Below the pieces are notes generated by a model, which made no database searches, was not told where the DNA came from, and saw nothing but the letters and a program-made list of their open reading frames with translations. Below, in pieces: positions 44,302-53,015 of a stretch of 64,000 bases of DNA. How positions within the stretch are numbered: the stretch's first letter is position 1; each line of letters begins with the position of its first letter. Source of the DNA: Bacteroides clarus YIT 12056 (GTDB taxonomy: Bacteria; Bacteroidota; Bacteroidia; Bacteroidales; Bacteroidaceae); NCBI RefSeq assembly GCF_900129655.1, contig NZ_FQWK01000003.1, forward strand, positions 186,001 through 250,000. The letters are read 5' to 3'. The translations under genes were made by a program, and so were the position numbers.

Positions 44302-45633
44302 GTGATTTTATCACAAGAGCATAAAAAAAAGCGCTACTTTTTTTTATCCAGAAGGATTGTAGTGTGTTTTCTTATATCAATAACTTTGAATAGCACCCAT
44401 GCTCAGGTACAACGCGGCAAGAAAGACGATGCGAAAGCAGAATTGATATCTTTCAAAGACCGCTGGGGTATCAAGACGAATGCTGTCGACTGGTTATTGA
44501 CCGTCCCCAATATTGGCGTGGAATTCGACTTAGGCAACACTATCCGAAACAAACACACCATAGGCGCCAATATAAAGTGGAACTGGAATACCTCGCAAAA
44601 GTACACCCCATCCCTTATTTTCAATGTATTCGACGCACGGGTAGAGTGGCGGCAGTATTTTCGTACCCGTAAAAGAGGCGGCATCACCAAAGACGCCAAT
44701 CTGATGACACGCCTCAAGGAAACCGTATTCACCACGCAACGCAAGAATCCCCGTCAGGAACGCGCTTACTACTGGGGCGTATACGTCAACGCCGCCAGCT
44801 ACAACTTCAAAATCGGCAAGGAAGGCAGGCAGGGTAACGCATACGGAGCCGGTATCAGCGTGGGCTATACCGCTCCGCTCTACGGTTACCGCAATAATTA
44901 CATCGACCTGGAATTAGGCGGTTCCGCCGGACTGCTTTATACCTCGTACGATGTTTACACCCATGATGCGGAGAGCGGCTGCTACCCTCGCATAGCGGAG
45001 AAATGCAAGGGCGGGCACATCGTACCGTTCCCCCTGATAACGGATTTGCGCGTAGCTTTCGTCTACCGGTTCATGTCGGCGGGCAGCAAGTACAAAGAAT
45101 CGGTCTACCGCCGTGTACAGTTGCGCGACTTCGCCCGTCAGGCGCTCAATGAAAAGATAAATAAGATGCGCGAGCGTATCGACTCCATCAACAACGCGAT
45201 ACGGAAACAGGGTTTCAGCCGTCCGGACAGCCTGCTCGGTAAGGAGGAACTGAAACAATGGAAGCTGATGCAGCAAGAGCGCAAAGAACTTGCCGCAAAG
45301 GAGGCCACCGACAAGCTGCGCAAACAGGTGGCCGACTCCCTGGGCATACAACTGAGCGACACGCTTACTTCCGAACAGGAGAAGACCCTGCGCAAGGCGC
45401 TGAAAGTACGTGAAGAACAATTGAAGCGGAAAGCCGAAACGCAAGATTCCACCAAGCTCGGCAAACGCGCCGCCAGAGAGGCAAAGCAGTCCGCCCAAGA
45501 GAAGAAAGAGAGGAAAAACAAGAAAGACTCCGGAAAAAAGAAGAAAAAGGACGGAAAGCCGGAAGCCGCGGCCGTCAAAGAGGAAAAAGGAGATGCCTCC
45601 GGTGAAGCTGCAAGGAAGGAGGATGAAGGATGA
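44302..45633 (+). CDS. DUF3575 outer-membrane protein with long charged C-terminal tail
   Basis: A 443-aa protein starting with GTG. Residues 1-35 form a signal peptide (cut after THAQ). Residues 50-270 are the DUF3575 domain (GIKTNAVDWLLTVPNIGVEFDLG, YYWGVYVNAASYNF), a small barrel found at the head of Bacteroidota fimbrial operons. Residues 270-443 are a coiled-coil and Lys/Glu-rich tail (repeats of KKERKNKKDSGKKKKKDG type), unusual for this family and possibly contacting peptidoglycan or another charged polymer. First gene of the operon, overlapping the next by 4 bp (ATGA). Confidence 0.82.
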   Translation: MILSQEHKKKRYFFLSRRIVVCFLISITLNSTHAQVQRGKKDDAKAELISFKDRWGIKTNAVDWLLTVPNIGVEFDLGNTIRNKHTIGANIKWNWNTSQKYTPSLIFNVFDARVEWRQYFRTRKRGGITKDANLMTRLKETVFTTQRKNPRQERAYYWGVYVNAASYNFKIGKEGRQGNAYGAGISVGYTAPLYGYRNNYIDLELGGSAGLLYTSYDVYTHDAESGCYPRIAEKCKGGHIVPFPLITDLRVAFVYRFMSAGSKYKESVYRRVQLRDFARQALNEKINKMRERIDSINNAIRKQGFSRPDSLLGKEELKQWKLMQQERKELAAKEATDKLRKQVADSLGIQLSDTLTSEQEKTLRKALKVREEQLKRKAETQDSTKLGKRAAREAKQSAQEKKERKNKKDSGKKKKKDGKPEAAAVKEEKGDASGEAARKEDEG

Positions 45634-46871
45634 AGAACAAGACACTGACATATCTTGTCCTCAGCCTGCTGTGCTGCATGTCCGCCTGCACCTCGGTAGA
45701 CCTCTGTCCGGAAGCGGAACACCCGCATATCACCGACATGCGGGTACGCCTCAACTGGGGCGACATCAGCAAAGATGAGATTCCGGCAGAGATGCACATC
45801 GTGGCAAGCCGTATCATAAACACCTGGCGTACCCACGGCATCGTAGACACATCCGCAGACCCTGCCACAGACAATAATATCACTCTGCAACAAAGCTCTT
45901 CCGACAGCGGAACAGCCGTAACCGCCGCTTCCTCTTTTTACCTGCGCGGCGGCGAGTACAACATATTCGTTATCAACGAGCAGTATGCAGACACCCCCGT
46001 ACAAACGGATGAAACGAAGCCCACTCCCATCATCAGCATAGACAATCTGGACAATTACATCCACGACAACCGGATAAGCGTAAAAGACCTGTATCTGCAA
46101 ATCAGCAGCATGGGCGACGAGAAGCCCGGTATCGTAGAGGGTAACGACCTGCCCGACTTCAATCCCGACGACGAGTACCTCAAGGAGGTAAAGTCCCCCA
46201 TCTTCTATGCGGTACAAAAGAATATAAACATCCAAACCGGGCAACCCACCGTTATGGAATTCGATATGCAACGTATCAGCCAGCGCATCAATATCATCTT
46301 CAACATCCGCACCGAGGGAAATATCAAAAAGGAAGACCTCTCCGCGCCCATCATCGAACTGTCCGGAACTTGCGGACGCTTCAATATCTCCGACGCCTGT
46401 TTGGACACCACCCGCCTATACCGGACGGTACATCAGGTGCAACCGGACGAATTTACGCAAACCGGCGAAGGCACTTACCGATGCGCAGTCCATTTCCATA
46501 CCCTCGGCATCATCCCCAGCGCGGCCAAAGGACATCTCAACGGGCCGGGCATCTTACAAGTGGCCTTGCAGGTGTCCACTCCCCAGTTGGACGCCGCCGG
46601 AGCACCGGTACTGGATGCGGATGGCAATCCCGTCAAGAACAGCCGTTACATCTACGGCGCCATCAATCCTTATGACGAGCTGACCGCGGCACAGCTTATC
46701 GAAGTGCGCAACAGCAAGACCTACCTGCGTTACAGCAAAGAAGACGTGAACATCGAGATAACAACTCCTTTGGTGATAAAGGCCGATAAGATAGTACCCA
46801 ACGACACCGGTATGGGATGGCAGCCCCACGACCCTTCCAATCCGGATGACGACATAATAATAGAGATATAA
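45630..46871 (+). CDS. FimB/Mfa2-family fimbrial anchor lipoprotein
   Basis: A 413-aa lipoprotein (lipobox M-S-A-C, Cys20). LCPEAEHPHITDMRVRLNWGD and the later YNIFVINEQ fit the FimB/Mfa2 group, larger than the copy at 170-1057. Its ATG overlaps the stop of the DUF3575 gene and it is 2 bp ahead of the next gene, so the three are translationally coupled. Expected to anchor the fimbrillin-like proteins coded downstream. Confidence 0.78.
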   Translation: MKNKTLTYLVLSLLCCMSACTSVDLCPEAEHPHITDMRVRLNWGDISKDEIPAEMHIVASRIINTWRTHGIVDTSADPATDNNITLQQSSSDSGTAVTAASSFYLRGGEYNIFVINEQYADTPVQTDETKPTPIISIDNLDNYIHDNRISVKDLYLQISSMGDEKPGIVEGNDLPDFNPDDEYLKEVKSPIFYAVQKNINIQTGQPTVMEFDMQRISQRINIIFNIRTEGNIKKEDLSAPIIELSGTCGRFNISDACLDTTRLYRTVHQVQPDEFTQTGEGTYRCAVHFHTLGIIPSAAKGHLNGPGILQVALQVSTPQLDAAGAPVLDADGNPVKNSRYIYGAINPYDELTAAQLIEVRNSKTYLRYSKEDVNIEITTPLVIKADKIVPNDTGMGWQPHDPSNPDDDIIIEI

Positions 46872-46873
46872 CC

Positions 46874-48310
46874 ATGAAACGCCTGACATATAGTAATAAG
46901 ATACATAGGCGGAAACGCCGGCATATGCTTGTCCTGCCCCTATGGTGTATGTTGCTGCTTGTTGCCAGTTGCGGTAATCTGTACACCGGTGACGAATCGC
47001 TTTACGACCCGAATCATCAGGACAACGAGGGCGACCGGACACAACTGCCCGTCATGGTAGCCTTCAGCGACCCTATATATAATGTACTGACGCGCGGTTC
47101 GGGAGTGCTGAACCCCACGGACGAAACGAATTTTGGCCAACGCATATCCGACGGAACATTCTTTGTATACGCTTTCCGGCGCGACAACCCCAACGGCATG
47201 ACCTATGCCCATCGGCGGGCAGAGGATGCCGACCGCCGTTATTGCCTTATCGACGGCAGCCTGGACGAAATTTCCGCCGAAGAGTGCGCCGCGCTGGGAC
47301 TTACCGCCGAACAATGCAAGCTGCACGGCAAACGGGCAGCCTATGCCGGAAACGGCTCGTTCATCAATTGGAAAAGCTCCGGCTACATTCCCTATTATAA
47401 CTTGCAGGAAGAATTCGACGCTTTCAACTTCTTCGCCTATTACTACGACAATGCAAAAACGGGCGAAGTAAAGCGTGAAGCAGACCGTATCTGCTTCGAT
47501 GTCACGGTAGATGGTTCGCAAGACCTGATGTGCGCCGCGGCTTCCGACCTGAAAACGCTGATAGAGGATGTGGAGAACGGCCAGAAAATCGCCGCCGATT
47601 ACAGCGAGCAGGCCGACCGGCTGAAACAGCTTGGCGCCGACGAACGTCAACTGATGCGCAGTTGTTACTACGGCACCTACACGGCACGCCGAAATATCTG
47701 GCCTATCATCCGCATGAAACATCAACTGTCGTACGTCAAGCTGAAATTCTACCCCGCGAGTAAAAGCACGGAAGACATCGTTTACATTACGGGTGTCTGG
47801 ATAGAATGCGTCAATAAGGGCGTTTTCACGGTAGCGGCATCAGACCCCGCAAACATAGGCGTCTATTTCCCGGCAGACGGAGAACGGGGCAAGATACCTG
47901 CACGCGATGCCGATGGGAAAGAAATTCCCTGGACCGATGCCGACGGGAACTCCCTCTACCCTATGCAGGTGAAAGAAGAAGACGCAAACAAGGAGGTAAA
48001 CCAGCGTCCGGCGACAGACGGCGGCATATTCCTGCTACCGCCGGGCAACAATGCCAAACTCCTAATCAGCACGGTGTATTATCCCAACGACACTGCAAGC
48101 GAACCTTACGCCACTACTTTCAGCTATGATTTAAAGGATGCCGTGTACAACAAAGACGAGAACGGCGCCTACCTCTCCAGTGGATTTATGGGCGGACGCG
48201 AATACAGCATCAGCGCCTACATATACGGACCGCAGGATATAAAACTGAACGTACAGGCTGCCTCGTGGGTGAACGGTGGGGATATAGAGATAGGAGAGGA
48301 TGAATTATAA
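46874..48310 (+). CDS. Fimbrillin-family lipoprotein 1 of the second operon
   Basis: A 478-aa lipoprotein with an unusually long, Arg/Lys-rich leader (RRKRRH) before the hydrophobic part and lipobox V-A-S-C at Cys33. FAYYYD and RMKHQLSYVKLKFYP (the HxL(A/S)xVK block) are fimbrillin-like. The C-terminus ends AASWVNGGDIEIG, sharing a W..GG motif with the next two proteins; in such pilins the last strand is the one donated to the next subunit. Shaft or accessory subunit. Confidence 0.78.
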   Translation: MKRLTYSNKIHRRKRRHMLVLPLWCMLLLVASCGNLYTGDESLYDPNHQDNEGDRTQLPVMVAFSDPIYNVLTRGSGVLNPTDETNFGQRISDGTFFVYAFRRDNPNGMTYAHRRAEDADRRYCLIDGSLDEISAEECAALGLTAEQCKLHGKRAAYAGNGSFINWKSSGYIPYYNLQEEFDAFNFFAYYYDNAKTGEVKREADRICFDVTVDGSQDLMCAAASDLKTLIEDVENGQKIAADYSEQADRLKQLGADERQLMRSCYYGTYTARRNIWPIIRMKHQLSYVKLKFYPASKSTEDIVYITGVWIECVNKGVFTVAASDPANIGVYFPADGERGKIPARDADGKEIPWTDADGNSLYPMQVKEEDANKEVNQRPATDGGIFLLPPGNNAKLLISTVYYPNDTASEPYATTFSYDLKDAVYNKDENGAYLSSGFMGGREYSISAYIYGPQDIKLNVQAASWVNGGDIEIGEDEL

Positions 48311-48360
48311 GAGCAAACAAACAGAGATTTATATATTTTCTTTTATTAATTAAATTTTAA

Positions 48361-49725
48361 ATGATTATGAAAAAGCAATTTTTCTATGCAGCAATGGCTC
48401 TTGCAGTAATGAGCAGCTGTTCAAAGGACAATGATCCGGGTAATGGTAATCCGGAAGAAAGTAACGACCGCGCAGTGATTGCATTAGGCGTGGATGCTCC
48501 TGCTGTGACAGCCAGTACCAGAGGTACAGGTTCGGTAGGAGATGTAGATGGCGTCAACAACAAGTGGGATAGCCAACGGCTGTATATTCACATGGTAGAT
48601 AAAGAGACCGGATTAGAGGCTGAAGAAGCTGACGGCACAAAAATCTTTGATAATACGGCGCTTGAGTTCAGAGCACCGAGAAAAGATGCGGCAGATGATA
48701 ACATCAGAATTTACCAAACCGGCTCAATAACCGATGATAAGGGTACCATTCAATATAAGTATTACCCAACTAACGGAACCTATACATTCTATGGGTATCA
48801 CGTTGATGATGCAGCTCATGATGATGCAACTATTACAGCAGATACAAAAACCGTAACGGGCGTTACAATTAATGGTACTCAAGACTTGTTATCTGCAAAA
48901 ACCATTGCATTGCGAACTGAAGATGCAACGGAAACAGACAGTCCGTATTATGACTTCGCTACTCACTTACCAACCAGTGACACATGGGCTAATTTGGTTC
49001 AAAACTACCAGTTCGGAGCACGTACTGCCCGCAATAATATTATTCCTGTCCTGAAATTCACTCACCAATTAGCACGCTTAAAGTTTTTTGTAAGAGCCGG
49101 CGATGCCAAAGCGGCAGCAAAGAAATGGAATACAGGTACAAGCCAATGGGATGAGAATGCTGACGGCGCTAACAAACTGGGTATGCAAGTTACCAAAATT
49201 ATGCTGACAGAAATGGTTAGCAAAGTAGATATGGATCTTGAAAACGGTACCTCTGCAAAGAATGGTGATGCAACAGATAATTTTACTGTATGTCAAAAGA
49301 ATGCGGTAACAGGTCAATTGGAAGCTATCACATCTGTAATTCCTACATATCCTCATGGAAACGCAAATATACCTTCCAGTGATCCGGACAAGAACGGAAC
49401 ACCAATAGGAGAACCCGTATTATTCTTCCCCGACGGAGACGTAACGTTATCTATCGACCTTAAACAATATGTAGTAGATACGGAAGACGAAAATAATGGC
49501 GGAACCAAGACCTATAAAGAAGTAACAAAAGAAGGGCAAAAGTTAGTTGTTTATCAAAACAAGATAAACACAGATGCAGCAGACGGAACAGATACATTCA
49601 AACCCGGTTATTCTTATAATGTATACATCACTATCTATGGTCTCCAAGACATCAGAGTCAGTGCAGTCCTGACCGCATGGGAAGAAGGCGGTGATATCAA
49701 TACCGACATCGAGGACGGAAAATAA
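48361..49725 (+). CDS. Fimbrillin-family lipoprotein 2, AT-rich and divergent in codon use
   Basis: A 454-aa lipoprotein (lipobox M-S-S-C, Cys20 from the first Met; a second Met at codon 3 is also possible). TASTRGTGSVGD (Arg54) is a likely protease site for maturation; KFTHQLARLKFFV is the fimbrillin core, and the end LTAWEEGGDINTD has the W..GG motif. The gene is clearly more AT-rich than the genes on both sides, with A/T-ending codons, and is flanked by a 50-bp AT-rich gap and by palindrome array 3. It is probably the major, antigenically variable shaft subunit that has been exchanged horizontally. Confidence 0.82.
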   Translation: MIMKKQFFYAAMALAVMSSCSKDNDPGNGNPEESNDRAVIALGVDAPAVTASTRGTGSVGDVDGVNNKWDSQRLYIHMVDKETGLEAEEADGTKIFDNTALEFRAPRKDAADDNIRIYQTGSITDDKGTIQYKYYPTNGTYTFYGYHVDDAAHDDATITADTKTVTGVTINGTQDLLSAKTIALRTEDATETDSPYYDFATHLPTSDTWANLVQNYQFGARTARNNIIPVLKFTHQLARLKFFVRAGDAKAAAKKWNTGTSQWDENADGANKLGMQVTKIMLTEMVSKVDMDLENGTSAKNGDATDNFTVCQKNAVTGQLEAITSVIPTYPHGNANIPSSDPDKNGTPIGEPVLFFPDGDVTLSIDLKQYVVDTEDENNGGTKTYKEVTKEGQKLVVYQNKINTDAADGTDTFKPGYSYNVYITIYGLQDIRVSAVLTAWEEGGDINTDIEDGK

Positions 49726-49768
49726 GAGCCTGCCCCTCTAACGAAGACAGCCCTTGACACAATCCAAC

Positions 49769-49893
49769 TACCAACGGGTGGTACACTAAATACCAACCGT
49801 TGGTACTTGCAATACCAAAGCGTGGTACGGGAAGTACCAACTGTTGGTATAACGAATACCCAAGCATGGTACGAGGAATACCATTCGGGGAAC
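49769..49893. repeat. 22-bp-period array of TACCAA...TTGGTA palindromes (array 3)
   Basis: Five 15-bp units begin at 49769, 49791, 49813, 49835 and 49857 (exact 22-bp steps), each TACCAAnnnTTGGTA or a close variant, with 7-bp spacers of differing sequence; a sixth decayed unit begins at 49879. Starts 43 bp past the stop of the fimbrillin before it and ends 43 bp before the next fimbrillin. Confidence 0.9.
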
Positions 49894-49936
49894 ATCAGAG
49901 AAGAACGATATGTTTAACCAATTACTCACTACAATC

Positions 49937-51328
49937 ATGAAAAAGAACTTATGGATTCTGGCGGCCGCCCTTTGCATGACAGCCTGCTCGCAAAACGAGG
50001 ATATCATAATAGAGCAACCTGTTACCGACAGCGACTTCGAGTCGCCGGACGGACGCCTCATCATTCAATTAGGGGGAATAGAATCCCGCATAGGAGCCAG
50101 CGTAGGCGTAACACGCGCTCCGCTGGACAAACTGTATGATGACACCGACGGCGCTACCACCCAATTAGGAATCTTCGCCCTTGCCACCAATGACGCTACA
50201 AACAACACCGTCATTACCGATGCCAACCGAACAGCCGCATGGGGCGACACGGACAATTACGGCATTCTGTTGAACAACGTACAGGCAGCTGTAACCGCCT
50301 GGCCTCAACAAGGCGGTACGGACGAAAAGCCGGACGGCTTGGAAAACGACAAGGCGCAGAAGATTACATTATATAAAGATAATGCCGCAAACGGTGTCTA
50401 CTACTATCCGATGCAAAAGAAATACGACTATACTTTCTACGGCTACGCCCCCTATCAAGCCGACCAAACCATCAGCGCCGCAAAGCCGGAAATAAGTTTT
50501 ACCGAATTCGACGGCTCGCAAGACATCATCTGGAAAAACGCCGCTGCCGCCCCGATAGCTCCCGGCTCCATCTACCTGAAAGACGGCGTAACAAACGATA
50601 CCGAGCTGACCGGCTACAATGCCCGGTACATCCGCCAGTTGAAGTATCACTTTGAGCTGAATAAGACGCCCCACGATAAGTCGGACTACCCGTGGATACC
50701 CAACATCAACTTCGAGCACCGGCTGGCACAACTGCGTTTCTCCGTGATTCCCGCAAGCGACCAGTCCGAAGCGGACAGAACCGCCGTTCAAAACATGAAA
50801 GTGAAAAACATCACCATCAAATACCACGGTACAACCGCCACCCTCAACATTCTGACCGGCAAGCTGACCTTTACCGACAACGGTTCCCTGCTGATGAGGG
50901 AAGCCACCGACGACGGCAACGGAAATATCGCTTTCACGAACGAGAATGCCGACGGAACAGCCGAAGTTCCCAAAGACATTTACGTCCAGAAATACGAGAA
51001 CGGACAATACACGCTTGGCGGCGTATCAAGCCCAGCCCCGTTGGTGCAAGGCTATCTGATGGTGAAACCGGATATGGAACAATTCCTGATGGACGTTACC
51101 ATCATGGCTCCCGACGCCGGCGGAGTGCCCCAAGACCTGATTGTGCACGACATCCCCGTCAACGCCCCCACTCCCTCTGCCGATTTGAATAAAACCGACA
51201 AATTATTCTATGCCGGCTATTACTACAACGTGCGTATCGGCATCTACGCCACCCAGCAAATCAACGCCACCGCCACTTTGGCCACATGGAAACCGGGCGG
51301 TGATCCCGTAGACGTACCCATCGAGTAA
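49937..51328 (+). CDS. Fimbrillin-family lipoprotein 3
   Basis: From the ATG at 49937 the protein has 463 residues with a compact lipoprotein signal KKNLWILAAALCMTAC (Cys17); an ATG nine codons upstream would put extra residues before it. SVGVTRAPLD gives a candidate Arg maturation site, FEHRLAQLRFSVIP is the fimbrillin core, YDYTFYGYAPY is typical, and the end ATLATWKPGGDPVDV carries the W..GG motif. Follows the palindrome array, so it may be expressed at a different level from the genes before it. Confidence 0.82.
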   Translation: MKKNLWILAAALCMTACSQNEDIIIEQPVTDSDFESPDGRLIIQLGGIESRIGASVGVTRAPLDKLYDDTDGATTQLGIFALATNDATNNTVITDANRTAAWGDTDNYGILLNNVQAAVTAWPQQGGTDEKPDGLENDKAQKITLYKDNAANGVYYYPMQKKYDYTFYGYAPYQADQTISAAKPEISFTEFDGSQDIIWKNAAAAPIAPGSIYLKDGVTNDTELTGYNARYIRQLKYHFELNKTPHDKSDYPWIPNINFEHRLAQLRFSVIPASDQSEADRTAVQNMKVKNITIKYHGTTATLNILTGKLTFTDNGSLLMREATDDGNGNIAFTNENADGTAEVPKDIYVQKYENGQYTLGGVSSPAPLVQGYLMVKPDMEQFLMDVTIMAPDAGGVPQDLIVHDIPVNAPTPSADLNKTDKLFYAGYYYNVRIGIYATQQINATATLATWKPGGDPVDVPIE

Positions 51329-51366
51329 AAGCGGAACGTACCCGCACGAAAAACAAAAACTGTGTA

Positions 51367-52383
51367 ATGAGTAAAAAGAAAAACATATCGTACCTCTTCA
51401 GTCTCGCACTCCTGCTACTGGCAGGATGCGACGCCGATACTGCCACAGTCCCTCTTCCCTGCGAGGAGAAGGCTGTGGAAGTGCGGCTGAAAGCATCGGT
51501 ATGCACCGTAGAGGCTACTGTCAGCCGGAATGTCATTGAAGGCACCGCCCTGAATACAGGAGATAAAATAGGCATGTTCCTCATGAGAGACAGTAATTTC
51601 AGCACCCCATACTTGCAGAATCTTCCATACCTGTATGCAGAGGACGGGCAACTGAATTTGCAGCCGGAAGGGACGAAAGTGTACTACCCCGCCCGGAAAG
51701 ATACGCTCTACCTGTACGGTTACTATCCTTATACAACGGAAGCCGCCACAGACGGGCATGGCAAAGTATCCATTCCCGTCACCGCCGCTCTGGAAGCGAA
51801 TGAAGCGACGGACTACCTTTACACCGGCGAAATAAAAGGCAGCAAGAAAGCGGCGGCAACCGCGGCAGGCATTCCCGTCTCCTTGAAACATGCCCTGGCA
51901 CGGCTATGCCTCAACATATCCACCAATCGCCCCGAATATACCGCCGAATCATATCCCGTATTGCAAAGCATCGGCTTCACCACCCGTGAGGGACAAAAGG
52001 GAACCATGGATTTGCAGACAGGCGATATCACGTCCGACAGTCCGGACACAGGGACATCCGTCATCTCCGATTACCAGGACGAAGCAACCCCACCCGCCCT
52101 TATACCCGGAACGTCCGTCCTTCAAAAGGATTACCTGTTGCTGCCATACAAGCACGGCTCTACCGGAGCGCTCCGCCGGTTGGCGTTCAGCATAAAGGAA
52201 CCCAACGGAACCGTGAAGGACATTGTTGTGTTCGACGAAGCCGATGCCGATGCAAACACTCCCCCGTCAATTGTACTGGAAGCAGGCAAAACCACTACGC
52301 TCAACATTATATATACGCAAAGCATGGCCGCCAAAGCTTCCGTAAACGATTGGGACAAGGGTACGGAACACACCTTTCAATAA
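51367..52383 (+). CDS. Fimbrillin-family lipoprotein 4
   Basis: A 338-aa lipoprotein (lipobox L-A-G-C, Cys21). It contains TALNTGDKIGMFLM and YYPYTTEAAT, hallmarks of the fimbrillin family group, and LKHALARLCLNIS as core strand. The C-terminal motif is altered (VNDWDKGTEHTF, W without GG), which would suit a tip subunit that ends rather than extends the fibre; that is inference. Its stop overlaps the start region of the next frame. Confidence 0.78.
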   Translation: MSKKKNISYLFSLALLLLAGCDADTATVPLPCEEKAVEVRLKASVCTVEATVSRNVIEGTALNTGDKIGMFLMRDSNFSTPYLQNLPYLYAEDGQLNLQPEGTKVYYPARKDTLYLYGYYPYTTEAATDGHGKVSIPVTAALEANEATDYLYTGEIKGSKKAAATAAGIPVSLKHALARLCLNISTNRPEYTAESYPVLQSIGFTTREGQKGTMDLQTGDITSDSPDTGTSVISDYQDEATPPALIPGTSVLQKDYLLLPYKHGSTGALRRLAFSIKEPNGTVKDIVVFDEADADANTPPSIVLEAGKTTTLNIIYTQSMAAKASVNDWDKGTEHTFQ

Positions 52384-52427
52384 TGCGGAACTTACAACCA
52401 TCAATAACCCAAACGATAAACACCGAT

Positions 52428-53003
52428 ATGCCGAAAACCCATCACCATACACTTCTTCCAAGCAGTATCTTCTTTCTGCTGATACTGTGCAGCGCTCCTG
52501 CCCTGCATGCCCAGCAACTGGCGGTAAAAACCAACGGACTGATGCTTGCCGCCATGGCTCCCAACATCGGCTGCGAATTCGTTGTAGGCGAACGGAGCAG
52601 TATCGACATCTCGGCTTTCGGCGCAATCAACATCTATGGCAACAAAGCCAAAATGATAGGACTTCTGCCCGAATACCGTTACTGGTTCAACGGACGCCCC
52701 ATGACACGGGAGTTTGTAGGAATAGCCGCCCTCGGCGTTTCCTACGACATCACATGGGGAGAGCGTATCTATCAGGGTGATGCCGCCGGCGCCGGAATCA
52801 CGTTCGGCTACGCGCTGAATCTGAGCAGACGCCTCAACGTAGAGTTTTACGGCGGATTCGGCGCCGTATACTTCAAGCAAAAACAATACTACAAAAACGA
52901 CAACATAGCAGACTACACCGACGGAACGGCACAAGCCAACGCCAACGGTTACAAACTATTGCCTATCAAGATAGGTGTCTCTGTGTCCTATATCTTCAAA
53001 TAA
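52428..53003 (+). CDS. DUF3575 outer-membrane protein
   Basis: A 191-aa protein from the ATG at 52428, chosen because it places a clean signal peptide (cut after LHAQ) at the N-terminus; in-frame starts at 52383 (overlapping the previous stop as TAATG) and 52350 are possible. The rest is the DUF3575 barrel (AVKTNGLMLAAMAPNIGCEFVVGERSS, FVGIAALGVSYD). Shorter than the operon's first DUF3575 protein and lacking its charged tail. Confidence 0.8.
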   Translation: MPKTHHHTLLPSSIFFLLILCSAPALHAQQLAVKTNGLMLAAMAPNIGCEFVVGERSSIDISAFGAINIYGNKAKMIGLLPEYRYWFNGRPMTREFVGIAALGVSYDITWGERIYQGDAAGAGITFGYALNLSRRLNVEFYGGFGAVYFKQKQYYKNDNIADYTDGTAQANANGYKLLPIKIGVSVSYIFK

Positions 53004-53015
53004 AGAACAACCGCC

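Noticed and set aside
49769..49893. Possible CRISPR array
   Set aside because: Spacers are only 7 bp, repeats are 15-bp imperfect palindromes, and there are no cas genes.
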